DNA from: Clostridiales bacterium | Lineage (GTDB): Bacteria; Bacillota; Clostridia; Oscillospirales; Ruminococcaceae | Length of the DNA stretch: 64,000 nt | NCBI GenBank assembly: GCA_003150405.1 | Contig: QAMM01000003.1 | Coordinates: 62,001-126,000, forward strand | Reading direction: 5' to 3' | Shown here: in pieces, positions 1-8,826 of the stretch | How positions within the stretch are numbered: the first letter of the stretch is position 1 | Layout of the letters: every line of letters starts with the position of its first letter | Program-made: the position numbers and the translations under genes | Notes under the pieces: model-generated | What the model was told of the DNA's origin: nothing | Seen by the model: only the letters and a program-made list of their open reading frames with translations | The model's database searches: none

Positions 1-1196
1 TAAAGACAACCTGCGCTTCTAAGATGCTGGAGGATTTTGTCCCGCCGTACAACGCAACGGTCATGCGCAAGCTGGAAGAACAAGGAATGGTCATGCTGGG
101 CAAACTCAATATGGATGAGTTTGCCATGGGTGGCTCCACGGCGACGTCTTATTTTAAAAAGACGGTAAATCCTTACGACTTTAATAAAGTACCGGGCGGT
201 TCGTCCGGCGGTTCCGCCGCTTGTGTTGCGGCAGAACTTGCGCCGGTCGCTCTCGGTTCGGATACCGGAGGTTCCATCCGCCAGCCGTCGTCCTTCTGCG
301 GCGTAACGGGATTAAAGCCTACCTATGGGGCGGTTTCCCGTTTTGGCTTGGTTGCATTTGCAAGTTCGCTCGATCAGATTGGGCCGATTGCGAAATCCGC
401 CGTGGATTGCGGCGCTGTGTTCAACAGCGTCTGCGGATTTGACCCGCACGATGGTACCACCTCCAAACACGCCCATGCCGATGCGCTTTCTCTGGTTGGA
501 CAGAGCGTGAAAGACTTAAAGATTGCTGTGCCAAAAGAGTTTTTTGACGCCGGCATTGATGACGAGGTTAAGCAGAGCGTTATGGCGGCGGTAAAGGCCT
601 ATGAAGCGATGGGGGCACAGGCGGTTGAAGTTTCAATGCCGACCCTGAAGTACGCCATTCCGGCATACTATCTCATTTCTTCGGCAGAAGCCAGCTCCAA
701 TCTCTCCCGCTACGACGGTATCAAATACGGTTACCGTGCGGAAGGCGGCGGGGATTATAACGAACTTATCCGCCGGACGCGCGATGAAGGCTTCGGTACT
801 GAGGTTAAGCGCCGCATCCTGCTGGGAACATACGCGCTGGCGAGTGGTTATTACGATGCTTACTACAAAAAAGCGCTATACCTCAAGGGTAAAATCCGCG
901 AGGAATACAATGCGATTTTTAATGCTTGTGATGTTATGATTACCCCGACCGCGCCAAGCACGGCGTTTGGATTTGATGAGGGCATTACCGATCCGGCCAA
1001 GATGTATTTGGCCGATATCTGCACTGTCACGGTAAATATTGCGGGACTGCCCGCTATTTCTACTCCGTGCGGCTATGACAAAAACGGAATGCCGATTGGC
1101 ATGTCCATTGTCGGCCGGGCGTTTGATGAAGCAAGAATTATCCAGGTGGCCGATGCGTTTGAACAGACGTTCGAGCGGGTCGCGCCAAAACTTTAG
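1..1196 (+). CDS. gatA: GatA, amidotransferase subunit A (5' partial)
   Basis: Glutaminase/amidase subunit of the GatCAB complex, which releases ammonia from glutamine and passes it to GatB to convert misacylated Glu-tRNA(Gln) or Asp-tRNA(Asn). The frame is open to the left edge: the codons before the ATG at 24 already read as GatA (KTTCASKMLEDFVPPYNATV), so that ATG is internal. The amidase-signature Gly/Ser stretch (GGSSGGSAA, about nt 195-225) and GSDTGGSIRQP (about nt 258-290) carry the cis-Ser and nucleophilic Ser of the Ser-cisSer-Lys triad; the Lys lies upstream of the window. gatB starts 18 bases downstream, so the two are co-transcribed; gatC is presumably just upstream. Identification is firm. 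Confidence 0.96.
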   Translation, partial: KTTCASKMLEDFVPPYNATVMRKLEEQGMVMLGKLNMDEFAMGGSTATSYFKKTVNPYDFNKVPGGSSGGSAACVAAELAPVALGSDTGGSIRQPSSFCGVTGLKPTYGAVSRFGLVAFASSLDQIGPIAKSAVDCGAVFNSVCGFDPHDGTTSKHAHADALSLVGQSVKDLKIAVPKEFFDAGIDDEVKQSVMAAVKAYEAMGAQAVEVSMPTLKYAIPAYYLISSAEASSNLSRYDGIKYGYRAEGGGDYNELIRRTRDEGFGTEVKRRILLGTYALASGYYDAYYKKALYLKGKIREEYNAIFNACDVMITPTAPSTAFGFDEGITDPAKMYLADICTVTVNIAGLPAISTPCGYDKNGMPIGMSIVGRAFDEARIIQVADAFEQTFERVAPKL

Positions 1197-1214
1197 AATG
1201 AGGCGGTGAACCAG

Positions 1215-2639
1215 ATGCAGTATATCCCAGTCATTGGGCTTGAAATCCATGCAGAGTTGTTGACGGATTCCAAGGTCTTCTGCACATGCAGCGCCGAATT
1301 CGGCGGTGAACAAAACTCCCGCTGCTGCCCGGTGTGCAGCGGCTTTCCGGGAACCTTGCCAGTGATTAACCAGCGGGCGGTGGAATACGCGGTGAAAGCC
1401 GGGTTTGCCATGAACTGCTCCATTAATAAATATTCCAAGTTTGACCGTAAAAACTACTTTTATCCGGACTTGCCCAAGGCTTACCAGATTTCTCAGCTTG
1501 ATTTACCGCTCTGCATCAACGGCAAGGTGAAAATTGAGACCGAAAACGGTGAGAAATGGATCCGTATCAACCGTATTCATCTTGAAGAAGACGCAGGCAA
1601 GCTGGTGCATGATGAAATCAATGTCATGAGCCTTGCAGATTACAATCGTTGCGGCGTTCCGTTGATCGAAATTGTTACTGAGCCGGATATCAGCTCGGCC
1701 GAGGAGGCCAGGGCTTTTGTGGAGCAGGTGAGCCTGTTGCTGCAGTATGCGGGTGTTTGCGACTGCAAAATGGAGCAGGGCTCCATCCGCGCTGACGTCA
1801 ATATTTCCATTATGCCGCCGGACGCCAAAGAGTTTGGGACCCGTGCGGAGATTAAAAACCTCAACTCGCTCAAATCCATTACCCGCGCAATTGATTATGA
1901 AATCAAGCGCCAGGCGCAGCTTTTGGACAATGGCGAAAAGGTTGTACAGGAAACCCGGCGGTTTAATGACAACCATGGCGTTACAAAGTCCATGCGCAGC
2001 AAGGAAGACGCACAGGATTACCGCTATTTCCCGGAGCCGGATATTCAGCCGATCAATTTTACCGATGAGGATTTAATGGCAATTCGCGATTCGCTTCCGA
2101 AACTGCCGGATGAACGCCTGAAACAGTATACCGAAGAATACGGCCTTTCTGTAACAGATGCAAAAATTATTGTCAACGACGTGAAACTTTCGGATTTCTT
2201 TAACGCTGCGGTTGGGATTTATCCAAATTATAAAAACATCTGCAATTTTGTCCTGACTGAGCTGCTCCGCCGCCTGAAAGAGACCGAGACTGATGAGATC
2301 CCCTTTTCGGCGGAACATTTCGCCACCCTTGTCAAGATGGTGGATGACGGCAAGGTCAGCCGCAATGATGGTAAAACCATCCTGCGGTATATGCTGGAAA
2401 ACCCGGCACATCCGGAAGAAATTGCAAAGGCAAACGGCTTCCTTGTGGCAAACGATATGAATGCGGTTGCCCAGACCATTGACGTAGTGTTGGCAGAACG
2501 CCCGGATTTGGCCGAGCAGTACCGTGCCGGAGAGAAAAAGGTGTTTGGCTTCTTGATGGGCCAGTGCACCTCGCGCTTGAAAGGTGTTGCCAATCCAAAA
2601 GACATTAAAGCTGCACTTGAGAAAAAACTGTCAGAATAA
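1215..2639 (+). CDS. gatB: GatB, amidotransferase subunit B
   Basis: tRNA-binding kinase/transamidase subunit of GatCAB: it activates the misacylated aminoacyl-tRNA with ATP and amidates it with ammonia from GatA. About 474 residues, the usual length. The start VIGLEIHAEL is the typical GatB N terminus, and the Cys-rich CTCSAEF...CCPVC segment matches the family zinc site. The C terminus (NDMNAVAQTIDVVL...VFGFLMGQCTSRLKGVANP) is the helical/YqeY-like tRNA-binding tail. ATG 1215 is preferred over GTG 1206 because the GAGG at 1200-1203 is only 2 nt from the GTG but 11 nt from the ATG. The stop is 16 nt before the aspS start, which indicates an operon. Confidence 0.97.
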   Translation: MQYIPVIGLEIHAELLTDSKVFCTCSAEFGGEQNSRCCPVCSGFPGTLPVINQRAVEYAVKAGFAMNCSINKYSKFDRKNYFYPDLPKAYQISQLDLPLCINGKVKIETENGEKWIRINRIHLEEDAGKLVHDEINVMSLADYNRCGVPLIEIVTEPDISSAEEARAFVEQVSLLLQYAGVCDCKMEQGSIRADVNISIMPPDAKEFGTRAEIKNLNSLKSITRAIDYEIKRQAQLLDNGEKVVQETRRFNDNHGVTKSMRSKEDAQDYRYFPEPDIQPINFTDEDLMAIRDSLPKLPDERLKQYTEEYGLSVTDAKIIVNDVKLSDFFNAAVGIYPNYKNICNFVLTELLRRLKETETDEIPFSAEHFATLVKMVDDGKVSRNDGKTILRYMLENPAHPEEIAKANGFLVANDMNAVAQTIDVVLAERPDLAEQYRAGEKKVFGFLMGQCTSRLKGVANPKDIKAALEKKLSE

Positions 2640-2655
2640 CAATGAGGTGAATGAC

Positions 2656-3963
2656 TTGAACCAAATTTGTGGCGACAAGGTAAAAGCTGCAAAAACCATT
2701 GATGAATTAAAAACCATGCTGGGTGAAACCGTTACCATTGAAGGGTGTGTTCACCGTGTGCGGGATATGGGTTCTATCCGCTTTTTCGTCCTCCGCACCG
2801 GGCGCTACCTCATTCAGACGGTGTATGCTGCGGATGAATGCAACTGCAGCGTGGATGACTTAAAGGTTGGATGTTATGTTCGGGTGACCGGCCTGCTTCG
2901 GGAAGAACCCCGTGCGGTATACGGCCTTGAACTCTCCATCCGCTCGGCGGAACTGCTTTCCGCCCCGCAGGAGGAGTATCCGCTCAAGGTCGGCAACCGC
3001 CGCCTTGGCTGCTCTTTGGATGCAAACCTTGATAATCGCTCGGTTGCACTCCGCAACCCGTATGAACGCGCTGTTTTTAAACTCACCGAGGGGGTTGTCT
3101 CCGGTTTTCGTGAGTTTATGCTGCAAAACGACTTTACCGAAATCCATTCGCCGAAAATTGTTGCGGCAGGAGCTGAGGGCGGCGCAAACCTGTTTGAACT
3201 GGATTATTTTGAGCGGAAAGCCTATCTTTCCCAAAGCCCGCAGTTTTATAAGCAAACCGCTGTCGCCTTTTTTGACCGCGTGTTCGAGGTCGGTCCGGTG
3301 TTCCGCGCAGAGCGCCACAGCACCTCCCGTCACCTGAATGAATATATGGGGCTTGACTTTGAAATGGGCTTTATTGACAGCATGTATGATGTCATGGAGA
3401 CCGAAACGGCAATGCTCAAGTATATTTTTCAGTACCTGAAGGATCACTACCAGAATGAACTAATGATTTTGACCCCGGAGATTCCGGATATTAAGTCCAT
3501 TCCCTCTGTCACCTTTATGGAGGCGGTTGAACTGCTTGGCGGACGCCAGCGGTATGATTTAAGCCCGGATGATGAAGTTGCCCTCTGTGAATATGCAAAG
3601 AAAGAATATGGCAGCGAATTCATCTTTGTCACCCATTTTCCGGCGGCCAAACGGCCGTTCTACGCCATGAACGACCGGGAGGATAGCCGTTTTGCCCTGA
3701 GTTTTGACCTGCTGTTCCGCGGCCTTGAAATTACAACCGGCGGCCAGCGTATCCACGATTATAATGAGCAGGTGGAAAAGATCAAGGCAATGAACATGAA
3801 CCCGGAGGATTTAGAGGTCTATTTGAGAATCCATAAATATGGGATGCCGCCGCACGGCGGACTCGGTATCGGCCTGGAGCGCCTTGTCATGAAGCTGCTT
3901 GACCGTGCGAATATCCGTGAGACCAGCATGTTCCCGCGCGATATTAACCGTTTGGACCCGTAA
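2656..3963 (+). CDS. aspS: Aspartate--tRNA(Asp/Asn) ligase, archaeal type
   Basis: Charges tRNA with aspartate. At 435 residues it lacks the bacterial GAD insertion domain and ends in RETSMFPRDINRLDP, like archaeal/eukaryotic AspRS. It has an N-terminal OB anticodon-binding fold (about 20-105), class II motif 2 (VFEVGPVFRAERHSTSRHLNE) and motif 3 (GGLGIGLERLVM). His33 in GCVHRVRD sits where discriminating archaeal enzymes carry Trp; non-discriminating ones are known to have His there. With gatAB directly upstream, it probably makes Asp-tRNA(Asn) for amidation to Asn-tRNA. TTG 2656 was chosen because GAGGTG (2645-2650) lies 5 nt upstream; GTG 2647 is the alternative. Function is firm; relaxed specificity is inferred. 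Confidence 0.92.
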   Translation: MNQICGDKVKAAKTIDELKTMLGETVTIEGCVHRVRDMGSIRFFVLRTGRYLIQTVYAADECNCSVDDLKVGCYVRVTGLLREEPRAVYGLELSIRSAELLSAPQEEYPLKVGNRRLGCSLDANLDNRSVALRNPYERAVFKLTEGVVSGFREFMLQNDFTEIHSPKIVAAGAEGGANLFELDYFERKAYLSQSPQFYKQTAVAFFDRVFEVGPVFRAERHSTSRHLNEYMGLDFEMGFIDSMYDVMETETAMLKYIFQYLKDHYQNELMILTPEIPDIKSIPSVTFMEAVELLGGRQRYDLSPDDEVALCEYAKKEYGSEFIFVTHFPAAKRPFYAMNDREDSRFALSFDLLFRGLEITTGGQRIHDYNEQVEKIKAMNMNPEDLEVYLRIHKYGMPPHGGLGIGLERLVMKLLDRANIRETSMFPRDINRLDP

Positions 3964-3974
3964 AATTACGAAAC

Positions 3975-4029
3975 AAAGGCGTTTCGGTATCAGTCGAAAA
4001 ACGATTCGATTACATACTGAACGCCTTTT
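3975..4029 (+). terminator. Long hairpin terminator after gatAB-aspS
   Basis: The arms 3975-3990 (AAAGGCGTTTCGGTAT) and 4014-4029 (ATACTGAACGCCTTTT) pair over about 14 bp with one G-U, and an inner TCGAA/TTCGA stem closes the loop. A short T run follows. It probably separates the gatAB-aspS operon from glnN. Confidence 0.7.
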
Positions 4030-4041
4030 CACGTTTCCCGT

Positions 4042-4141
4042 TAATCCGGTTTTGGCCGGATTTCGATAGAGCCCACCTGATTGCTACGAGGATGTAGCTT
4101 GGGAATATTGATGAGTTGTGCGTGAGCACGCAGAAAGAAGG
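4042..4141 (+). promoter_or_regulatory. glnN leader with three small hairpins
   Basis: Between the terminator and glnN lie three consecutive stem-loops: AATCCGG/CCGGATT (4043-4062), GCTAC-GAGGAT-GTAGC with a hexaloop (4083-4098), and TGCGT-GAGC-ACGCA (4119-4132), followed by the AAGAAGG ribosome site at about 4135. They suggest a structured leader for nitrogen control, but no known riboswitch class is recognised and no convincing promoter is visible. Confidence 0.35.
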
Positions 4142-4149
4142 TTTCGTTT

Positions 4150-6243
4150 ATGAGCGAGAAATTCAATGTCATTGAGAATTTCGGTTCCCAAGTCTTTAAC
4201 GACGCGATTATGCGCGAAAGGCTGCCGAAACATATTTATCAGTCTTTGAAAAAGACCATGAATGAAGGATTGAGCCTGGAAGCCAATGTCGCCGAGGTTG
4301 TGGCTACTGTTATGAAGGACTGGGCCATTGAAAAAGGGGCGACCCATTATACCCACTGGTTCCAGCCAATGACCGGCATTACTGCGGAAAAACATGACTC
4401 CTTTATCACTTCCGGCGGGGACGGAAAAGCGCTGATGGAGTTTTCCGGAAAGGAGCTTATCAAGGGTGAGCCGGACGCTTCTTCTTTTCCCTCCGGCGGC
4501 CTGCGGGCAACCTTTGAAGCCAGGGGCTATACCGCGTGGGATCCAACTTCTTATGCTTTTGTAAAAGACGGTACTCTCTACATACCAACGGCGTTTTGTT
4601 CCTATTCCGGCGAGGTGTTGGATAAAAAGACCCCGCTGCTCCGTTCCATGGAGGTCATCAACCATCAGGCGCTCCGCGTTCTGCGGCTGCTGGGTAATAC
4701 CACTGCAACCCGCGTTACCACAACAGTTGGCGCAGAGCAAGAATATTTCCTGGTGGATAAAGAGCTTTATAACCGGCGGCGCGACCTGCAGCTTACCGGC
4801 CGTACTCTGTTCGGGGCTAGGGCGCCGAAAGGTCAGGAGATGGAGGATCATTATTTTGGCCATATCAAACCGCGTGTTGCCGCTTATATGGCGGATCTTG
4901 ACCGTGAGCTGTGGAAGCTTGGCATTTATTCCAAAACCAAGCACAATGAAGTTGCTCCGTCCCAGCATGAAATGGCGCCGATTTTTGAAACCACCAACAT
5001 TGCAACCGACCACAACCAGCTTACCATGGAGATTATGCGCAGTGTAGCTGACCAGCATGGTTTTGCCTGCCTGCTTCACGAAAAACCCTACGCTGGCGTC
5101 AATGGTTCCGGTAAGCACAATAACTGGTCCATTTCTACCAATGACGGCCAGAATCTTCTCAACCCGGGGAAATCTCCGCAAAACAACGCGCAGTTTTTGC
5201 TGTTCCTTTCTGCTGTAATTAAGGCGGTGGATGAATATGCTCCGCTGCTGCGCGTTTCGGTTGCGAGCCCGGGCAACGATCACCGTCTTGGCGCAAACGA
5301 AGCTCCGCCGGCAATCGTTTCTATATTCATTGGTGAGGAACTGGAGAATATCCTGGAGGCGATTGAACAGGATGAAACCGGTGAAAAAATTACCAAGAGC
5401 AATCTGCTGACCGACATTAATGTTCTGCCGGATATTTATCGTGATTCGACCGACCGCAACCGCACCTCTCCGTTTGCCTTTACCGGCAATAAATTTGAGT
5501 TCCGTATGCTTGGTTCCAGCCTCAATATTGCAGGCCCAAACATTATACTTAACACTATTATTGCAGAGGAGCTCAGCCAGTTTGCCGATCGACTTGAAAA
5601 AGCGGAGGATCTTGAGCAAGAGGTTCACGATCTTATTAAAGAAACCTACCGCGATCATAAACGCATTGTGTTCAACGGCAATAATTACTCGGAGGAGTGG
5701 ATTGCAGAAGCACAACGTCGCGGTCTGCCGAATCTTGTCTCTACAGTGGACGCGCTGCCGGCCTTTATCGAGCCCAAGAACATTGAGGTCTTTGTGAAAA
5801 ATGGCGTTTTTAGTGAAACCGAAATTCGTTCTCGTTATGAGATTTTAATGGAAAACTACTCCAAAGTTATTAATATTGAAGCACTTACCATGATCGATAT
5901 GGCACGTAAGCAACTTCTCCCGGCGGTTATTACATATACCCGCGTTGTCTGTGATGCACTTGCAGCAAAAAAATGCTTGGATCTTGATTTGGATGTCTCC
6001 GCAGAGGCTAAACTTGCACAAAAGCTTTCCTCGCTGAGCGGCCCATTCTCAGATGCCATTGATACACTGGAGAATGATGTCATTACAGCCAAAGGAATTG
6101 CTGGTGTATTGGAAAGCGGAAGGTATTACCACGAGACCGTTTTTGCCGATATGCAGGCGCTCCGCGCACTGTCTGATGAATTGGAAACTCTTGTCGGGGA
6201 AGATTATTGGCCTATTCCGACCTACGCCGACCTGCTGTTTTAA
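4150..6243 (+). CDS. glnN: Glutamine synthetase type III (GSIII)
   Basis: Cytoplasmic ATP-dependent synthesis of glutamine from glutamate and ammonium. The 697 residues match the long GSIII subunit (about 700), not the 440-470 of GSI. Family segments are clear: the N-terminal [18 protein letters not shown], the catalytic-domain [11 protein letters not shown] metal-binding region, [31 protein letters not shown] (ATP/glutamate loop), and [21 protein letters not shown]. The ATG lies 8 nt after an AAGAAGG site. It is followed by PII and amtB genes in the same orientation, forming an ammonium capture module. It also supplies the amide donor for the neighbouring GatCAB. Confidence 0.97.
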   Translation: MSEKFNVIENFGSQVFNDAIMRERLPKHIYQSLKKTMNEGLSLEANVAEVVATVMKDWAIEKGATHYTHWFQPMTGITAEKHDSFITSGGDGKALMEFSGKELIKGEPDASSFPSGGLRATFEARGYTAWDPTSYAFVKDGTLYIPTAFCSYSGEVLDKKTPLLRSMEVINHQALRVLRLLGNTTATRVTTTVGAEQEYFLVDKELYNRRRDLQLTGRTLFGARAPKGQEMEDHYFGHIKPRVAAYMADLDRELWKLGIYSKTKHNEVAPSQHEMAPIFETTNIATDHNQLTMEIMRSVADQHGFACLLHEKPYAGVNGSGKHNNWSISTNDGQNLLNPGKSPQNNAQFLLFLSAVIKAVDEYAPLLRVSVASPGNDHRLGANEAPPAIVSIFIGEELENILEAIEQDETGEKITKSNLLTDINVLPDIYRDSTDRNRTSPFAFTGNKFEFRMLGSSLNIAGPNIILNTIIAEELSQFADRLEKAEDLEQEVHDLIKETYRDHKRIVFNGNNYSEEWIAEAQRRGLPNLVSTVDALPAFIEPKNIEVFVKNGVFSETEIRSRYEILMENYSKVINIEALTMIDMARKQLLPAVITYTRVVCDALAAKKCLDLDLDVSAEAKLAQKLSSLSGPFSDAIDTLENDVITAKGIAGVLESGRYYHETVFADMQALRALSDELETLVGEDYWPIPTYADLLF

Positions 6244-6357
6244 ATCTGTATTCCCGTACCGGTACCGATCTTTGGCGGCGATGGTGCTGCCTGGGGAGAT
6301 ACGGGGCGTGTCCGCTCTTTTTCGGAAGCAGCGGCTAATGAAATAGGAGTTGATTTG

Positions 6358-6696
6358 ATGAAAAAGCTTGAAATTATCATCAAACCGGAACGTATGGATG
6401 AACTTAAATCCATCCTGACCTCCTGTGGTGTAACTGGCCTGATGCTCAGCAATATCATGGGCTTTGGCAACCAAAAAGGGTATACCCGTTTTTATCGTGG
6501 TACCAAATTTACCGTTAATCTCCTTCCAAAATTGAAGGTAGAAACCGTTGTGGATGATGAAACATCAGAGGTTATCATCAAACAAGTCACTGAAAAGCTT
6601 TCTACCGGTGAAATTGGCGACGGTAAAATTTTTGTCACCACGGTTGACGATGTGATTCGTATCCGAACGGGCGAGCGTGGTCAATCAGCTTTATAA
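6358..6696 (+). CDS. PII nitrogen regulatory protein, Phe at position 51
   Basis: Trimeric signalling protein that binds ATP/ADP and 2-oxoglutarate and controls partners such as AmtB through its T-loop. 112 residues, standard length. The T-loop (GFGNQKGYTRFYRG), B-loop (TGEIGDGKIFV) and C-terminal RIRTGE are conserved. Aligned by eye with E. coli GlnB, the Tyr51 uridylylation site is Phe (TKF), while Tyr46 is kept, so GlnD-type uridylylation at 51 is not expected. ATG 6358 has AGGAG at 6345-6349 with 8-nt spacing; the TTG at 6355 is less likely. It lies between glnN and amtB, as is usual for PII partners of ammonium channels. Confidence 0.95.
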   Translation: MKKLEIIIKPERMDELKSILTSCGVTGLMLSNIMGFGNQKGYTRFYRGTKFTVNLLPKLKVETVVDDETSEVIIKQVTEKLSTGEIGDGKIFVTTVDDVIRIRTGERGQSAL

Positions 6697-6710
6697 AGAT
6701 AGAACGGTCA

Positions 6711-6757
6711 AAGGGGACGGTTCCAGCCATCAATGCCGATGGTTGGTGCCGTCCTTT
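6711..6757 (+). terminator. Hairpin between PII gene and amtB
   Basis: GGACGG (6715-6720) pairs with CCGTCC (6749-6754), and an inner CCAGCCATC/GATGGTTGG stem (6723-6745 region) completes a strong hairpin. It is followed by TTTTCTTTG. It may terminate or attenuate transcription before amtB, giving separate levels of glnN-PII and amtB. Confidence 0.7.
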
Positions 6758-6802
6758 TCTTTGTAAAGCAACCCCCTCAAAATTACAAAGGAGGAAATTT
6801 CA

Positions 6803-8053
6803 ATGGATGTACAGCAGGCGTTAAACATTGCATGGACGCTGTTGGCGGCGTTTTTGGTGTTCTTTATGCAGGCGGGTTTTGCAATGGTTGAAACCGGTTT
6901 TACCCGTGCAAAGAACGCTGGTAATATTATCATGAAAAATTTGATGGATTTTTCCATTGGTTCATTTGTGTTTTTTATTGTCGGTTTTGGTCTGATGTTT
7001 GGTACGGACTGGGGTGGTTTCATTGGAACAAGCGGGTTCCTAGATCCAACGGCGTTGGATTTGACGGCATTTCAGGATTTAACTCCCGGCACCTTTGTCT
7101 TTTTTCAGACCGTCTTTTGCGCAACGGCAGCAACTATTGTCTCCGGCGCAATGGCGGAGCGTACAAAATTTATTGCCTATGTCATTTATTCGGCGGTCAT
7201 CAGCCTATTTATTTATCCGGTGGTTGGTCACTGGATTTGGGGTGGCGGCTGGCTTAGCCAGATGGGCTTTGTGGATTTCGCAGGATCTACGGTGGTTCAC
7301 TCGGTCGGTGGCTGGGCTGCGCTGGTTGGCGCGGCAATCCTCGGACCGCGTATTGGGAAATACAACCGTGACGGCTCAGTTAATGCAATTCCTGGTCACA
7401 GCCTGACACTTGGCGCTCTTGGTGTCTTTTTTCTCTGGTTCGGCTGGTTTGGGTTTAATCCTGGCTCTACCCTTGCAGCAAATGGGGAGATTGGCCACAT
7501 TGCCATGACCACCAACCTTGCCGCCGCAGTTTCTTCTATTACGGTTATGATTATTACCTGGATTCGTTATAGGAAGCCGGACATTTCCATGACACTCAAC
7601 GGTGTTCTTGCTGGTCTTGTTGCAGTTACGGCGGGCTGTCAGGTCGTCACCTTCTGGGGAGCAATGGCGATTGGCCTTGTCGCTGGTTTCGTCGTTGTGT
7701 TCGGCGTTGAAGTAATGGATAAAGTTTTTAAAATTGACGATCCGGTCGGTGCTATTGCCGTACATTGCATGAATGGCATTTGGGGTACCCTTGCGGTTGG
7801 ACTCTTTGCTTGTTATGATGTCGGCGGTACAAATGAACGGCTTGGTCTCTTTTTTGGCGGCGGTGCGAATCTTCTTGGCGTACAGGCACTTGGAGTTATT
7901 TCGGTTGCGGCATGGACCATTCTTACGACAGGGGCATTGTTCTTTATCCTCAAAAAGACCATTGGCCTGCGTGTCTCCAAAGCGGAGGAAATCGACGGCC
8001 TTGATCTTCATGAACATGGCGCCGAAGCCTATGCAGATTTTGTTGTCAAATAA
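6803..8053 (+). CDS. amtB: Ammonium channel AmtB
   Basis: Trimeric ammonium transporter of the Amt/Rh family in the cytoplasmic membrane. 416 residues with about 11 hydrophobic helices. Recognisable parts include GFAMVETGFTRAKN near the N terminus, FFQTVFCATAATIVSGAMAER, VVHSVGGWAAL with the first pore His, and VHCMNGIWGTL with the second pore His. The cytoplasmic C-terminal tail ends DLHEHGAEAYADF, the usual PII-docking/allosteric region. AAAGGAGG at 6787-6794 gives 8-nt spacing to the ATG. Adjacency to the PII gene supports PII gating of the channel. Confidence 0.97.
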   Translation: MDVQQALNIAWTLLAAFLVFFMQAGFAMVETGFTRAKNAGNIIMKNLMDFSIGSFVFFIVGFGLMFGTDWGGFIGTSGFLDPTALDLTAFQDLTPGTFVFFQTVFCATAATIVSGAMAERTKFIAYVIYSAVISLFIYPVVGHWIWGGGWLSQMGFVDFAGSTVVHSVGGWAALVGAAILGPRIGKYNRDGSVNAIPGHSLTLGALGVFFLWFGWFGFNPGSTLAANGEIGHIAMTTNLAAAVSSITVMIITWIRYRKPDISMTLNGVLAGLVAVTAGCQVVTFWGAMAIGLVAGFVVVFGVEVMDKVFKIDDPVGAIAVHCMNGIWGTLAVGLFACYDVGGTNERLGLFFGGGANLLGVQALGVISVAAWTILTTGALFFILKKTIGLRVSKAEEIDGLDLHEHGAEAYADFVVK

Positions 8054-8066
8054 CCCGTATTTTGAG

Positions 8067-8097
8067 GCGTCCTGCGGATTTCCGCAGGGCGTTTTTT
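8067..8097 (+). terminator. Terminator after amtB
   Basis: GCGTCCTGCGG pairs with CCGCAGGGC/G across ATTT, with one G-U pair, and is followed by TTTTTT. It is a classical intrinsic terminator 14 nt after the amtB stop. Confidence 0.88.
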
Positions 8098-8257
8098 ACC
8101 CTGTCTGTGAAAGAGAAAAGAATGTAGTTAAAAATTTTTTAGAAATAGAAAATATACACAAATATACTTTATAAATTATCGGGTTTTATCTTTTAAAATA
8201 AAGATTTAGATAGATTCCATCCAAATACCTTTCTGTTGGAGAGATAGGAGGTAAATT

Positions 8258-8625
8258 ATGAAAAAGGTGAATCGCGCTTTCTATTTATTACATCGCTTGT
8301 TGGTGCTTGCCTATGTCCCCTGCTGGCCGATATAGAACATTACTGGAATCATACACGGCTTACGCCCCTTTTTTGGATGGAACTGGCGGTTGTAGTACTG
8401 TCCGGGGCTGTTCTGGTGTGTTGTTGCAGAATCAGTGCGAACCGGTGGTATCGGTACCTCGTTCTCTTGTTGATTTATACGGTATTTTTGGTAGATGGAT
8501 TTATCAACGCTCCTTACTGTATGATTCATAGTACCTATATACCGATCCTCCTGCTTTTTGCTTGCGGTTGTTTGCTAATAGAATTGCTGTATTATTTAAA
8601 ACGAAGAATTCGAACAGGTGTTTGA
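8258..8625 (+). pseudogene. Small membrane protein, frame-disrupted
   Basis: A strong ribosome site (AGGAGG, about 8247-8252) precedes ATG 8258, but that frame ends after 25 codons (MKKVNRAFYLL... stop at 8333). The +1 frame from about 8281 continues without stop to 8625 and reads as a hydrophobic protein (LFITSLVGACLCPLLADIEH onward) with about three membrane segments. Joining the two parts near the TTT at 8278-8280 would give one protein of about 122 residues starting with a signal-anchor-like segment. A one-base deletion (or two-base insertion) or a read error explains the break. The family is not recognised. The distal ORF from ATG 8377 has no ribosome site. Confidence 0.5.
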
Positions 8626-8826
8626 CTATGATAGGCGCTACTAAATTGAGTGGTTTAATTGGGTAGCTCCCAGTTTTTGGTTTATGGGAAACAGCACTGC
8701 ATTTTGCAGGATAGAAAAGCGGTTCGGGAATCCCTCTTGCATTCATTCGGCAATTCGGGTATGATGAAAATAATCAAACCAACCCATTCAATATTGGCGT
8801 TTCTGCCACTGAAAAAGAGGGATTCT

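Noticed and set aside
4083..4132. ANTAR-type dual hexaloop target in the glnN leader
   Set aside because: Only one hairpin has a clear 6-nt loop (GAGGAT) and it lacks the A1/G4 pattern; no ANTAR regulator gene is nearby.
4084..5715. 543-codon open frame on the minus strand
   Set aside because: It lies wholly antisense to glnN, whose protein is unmistakable; the minus-strand translation has no family-like pattern and no ribosome site.
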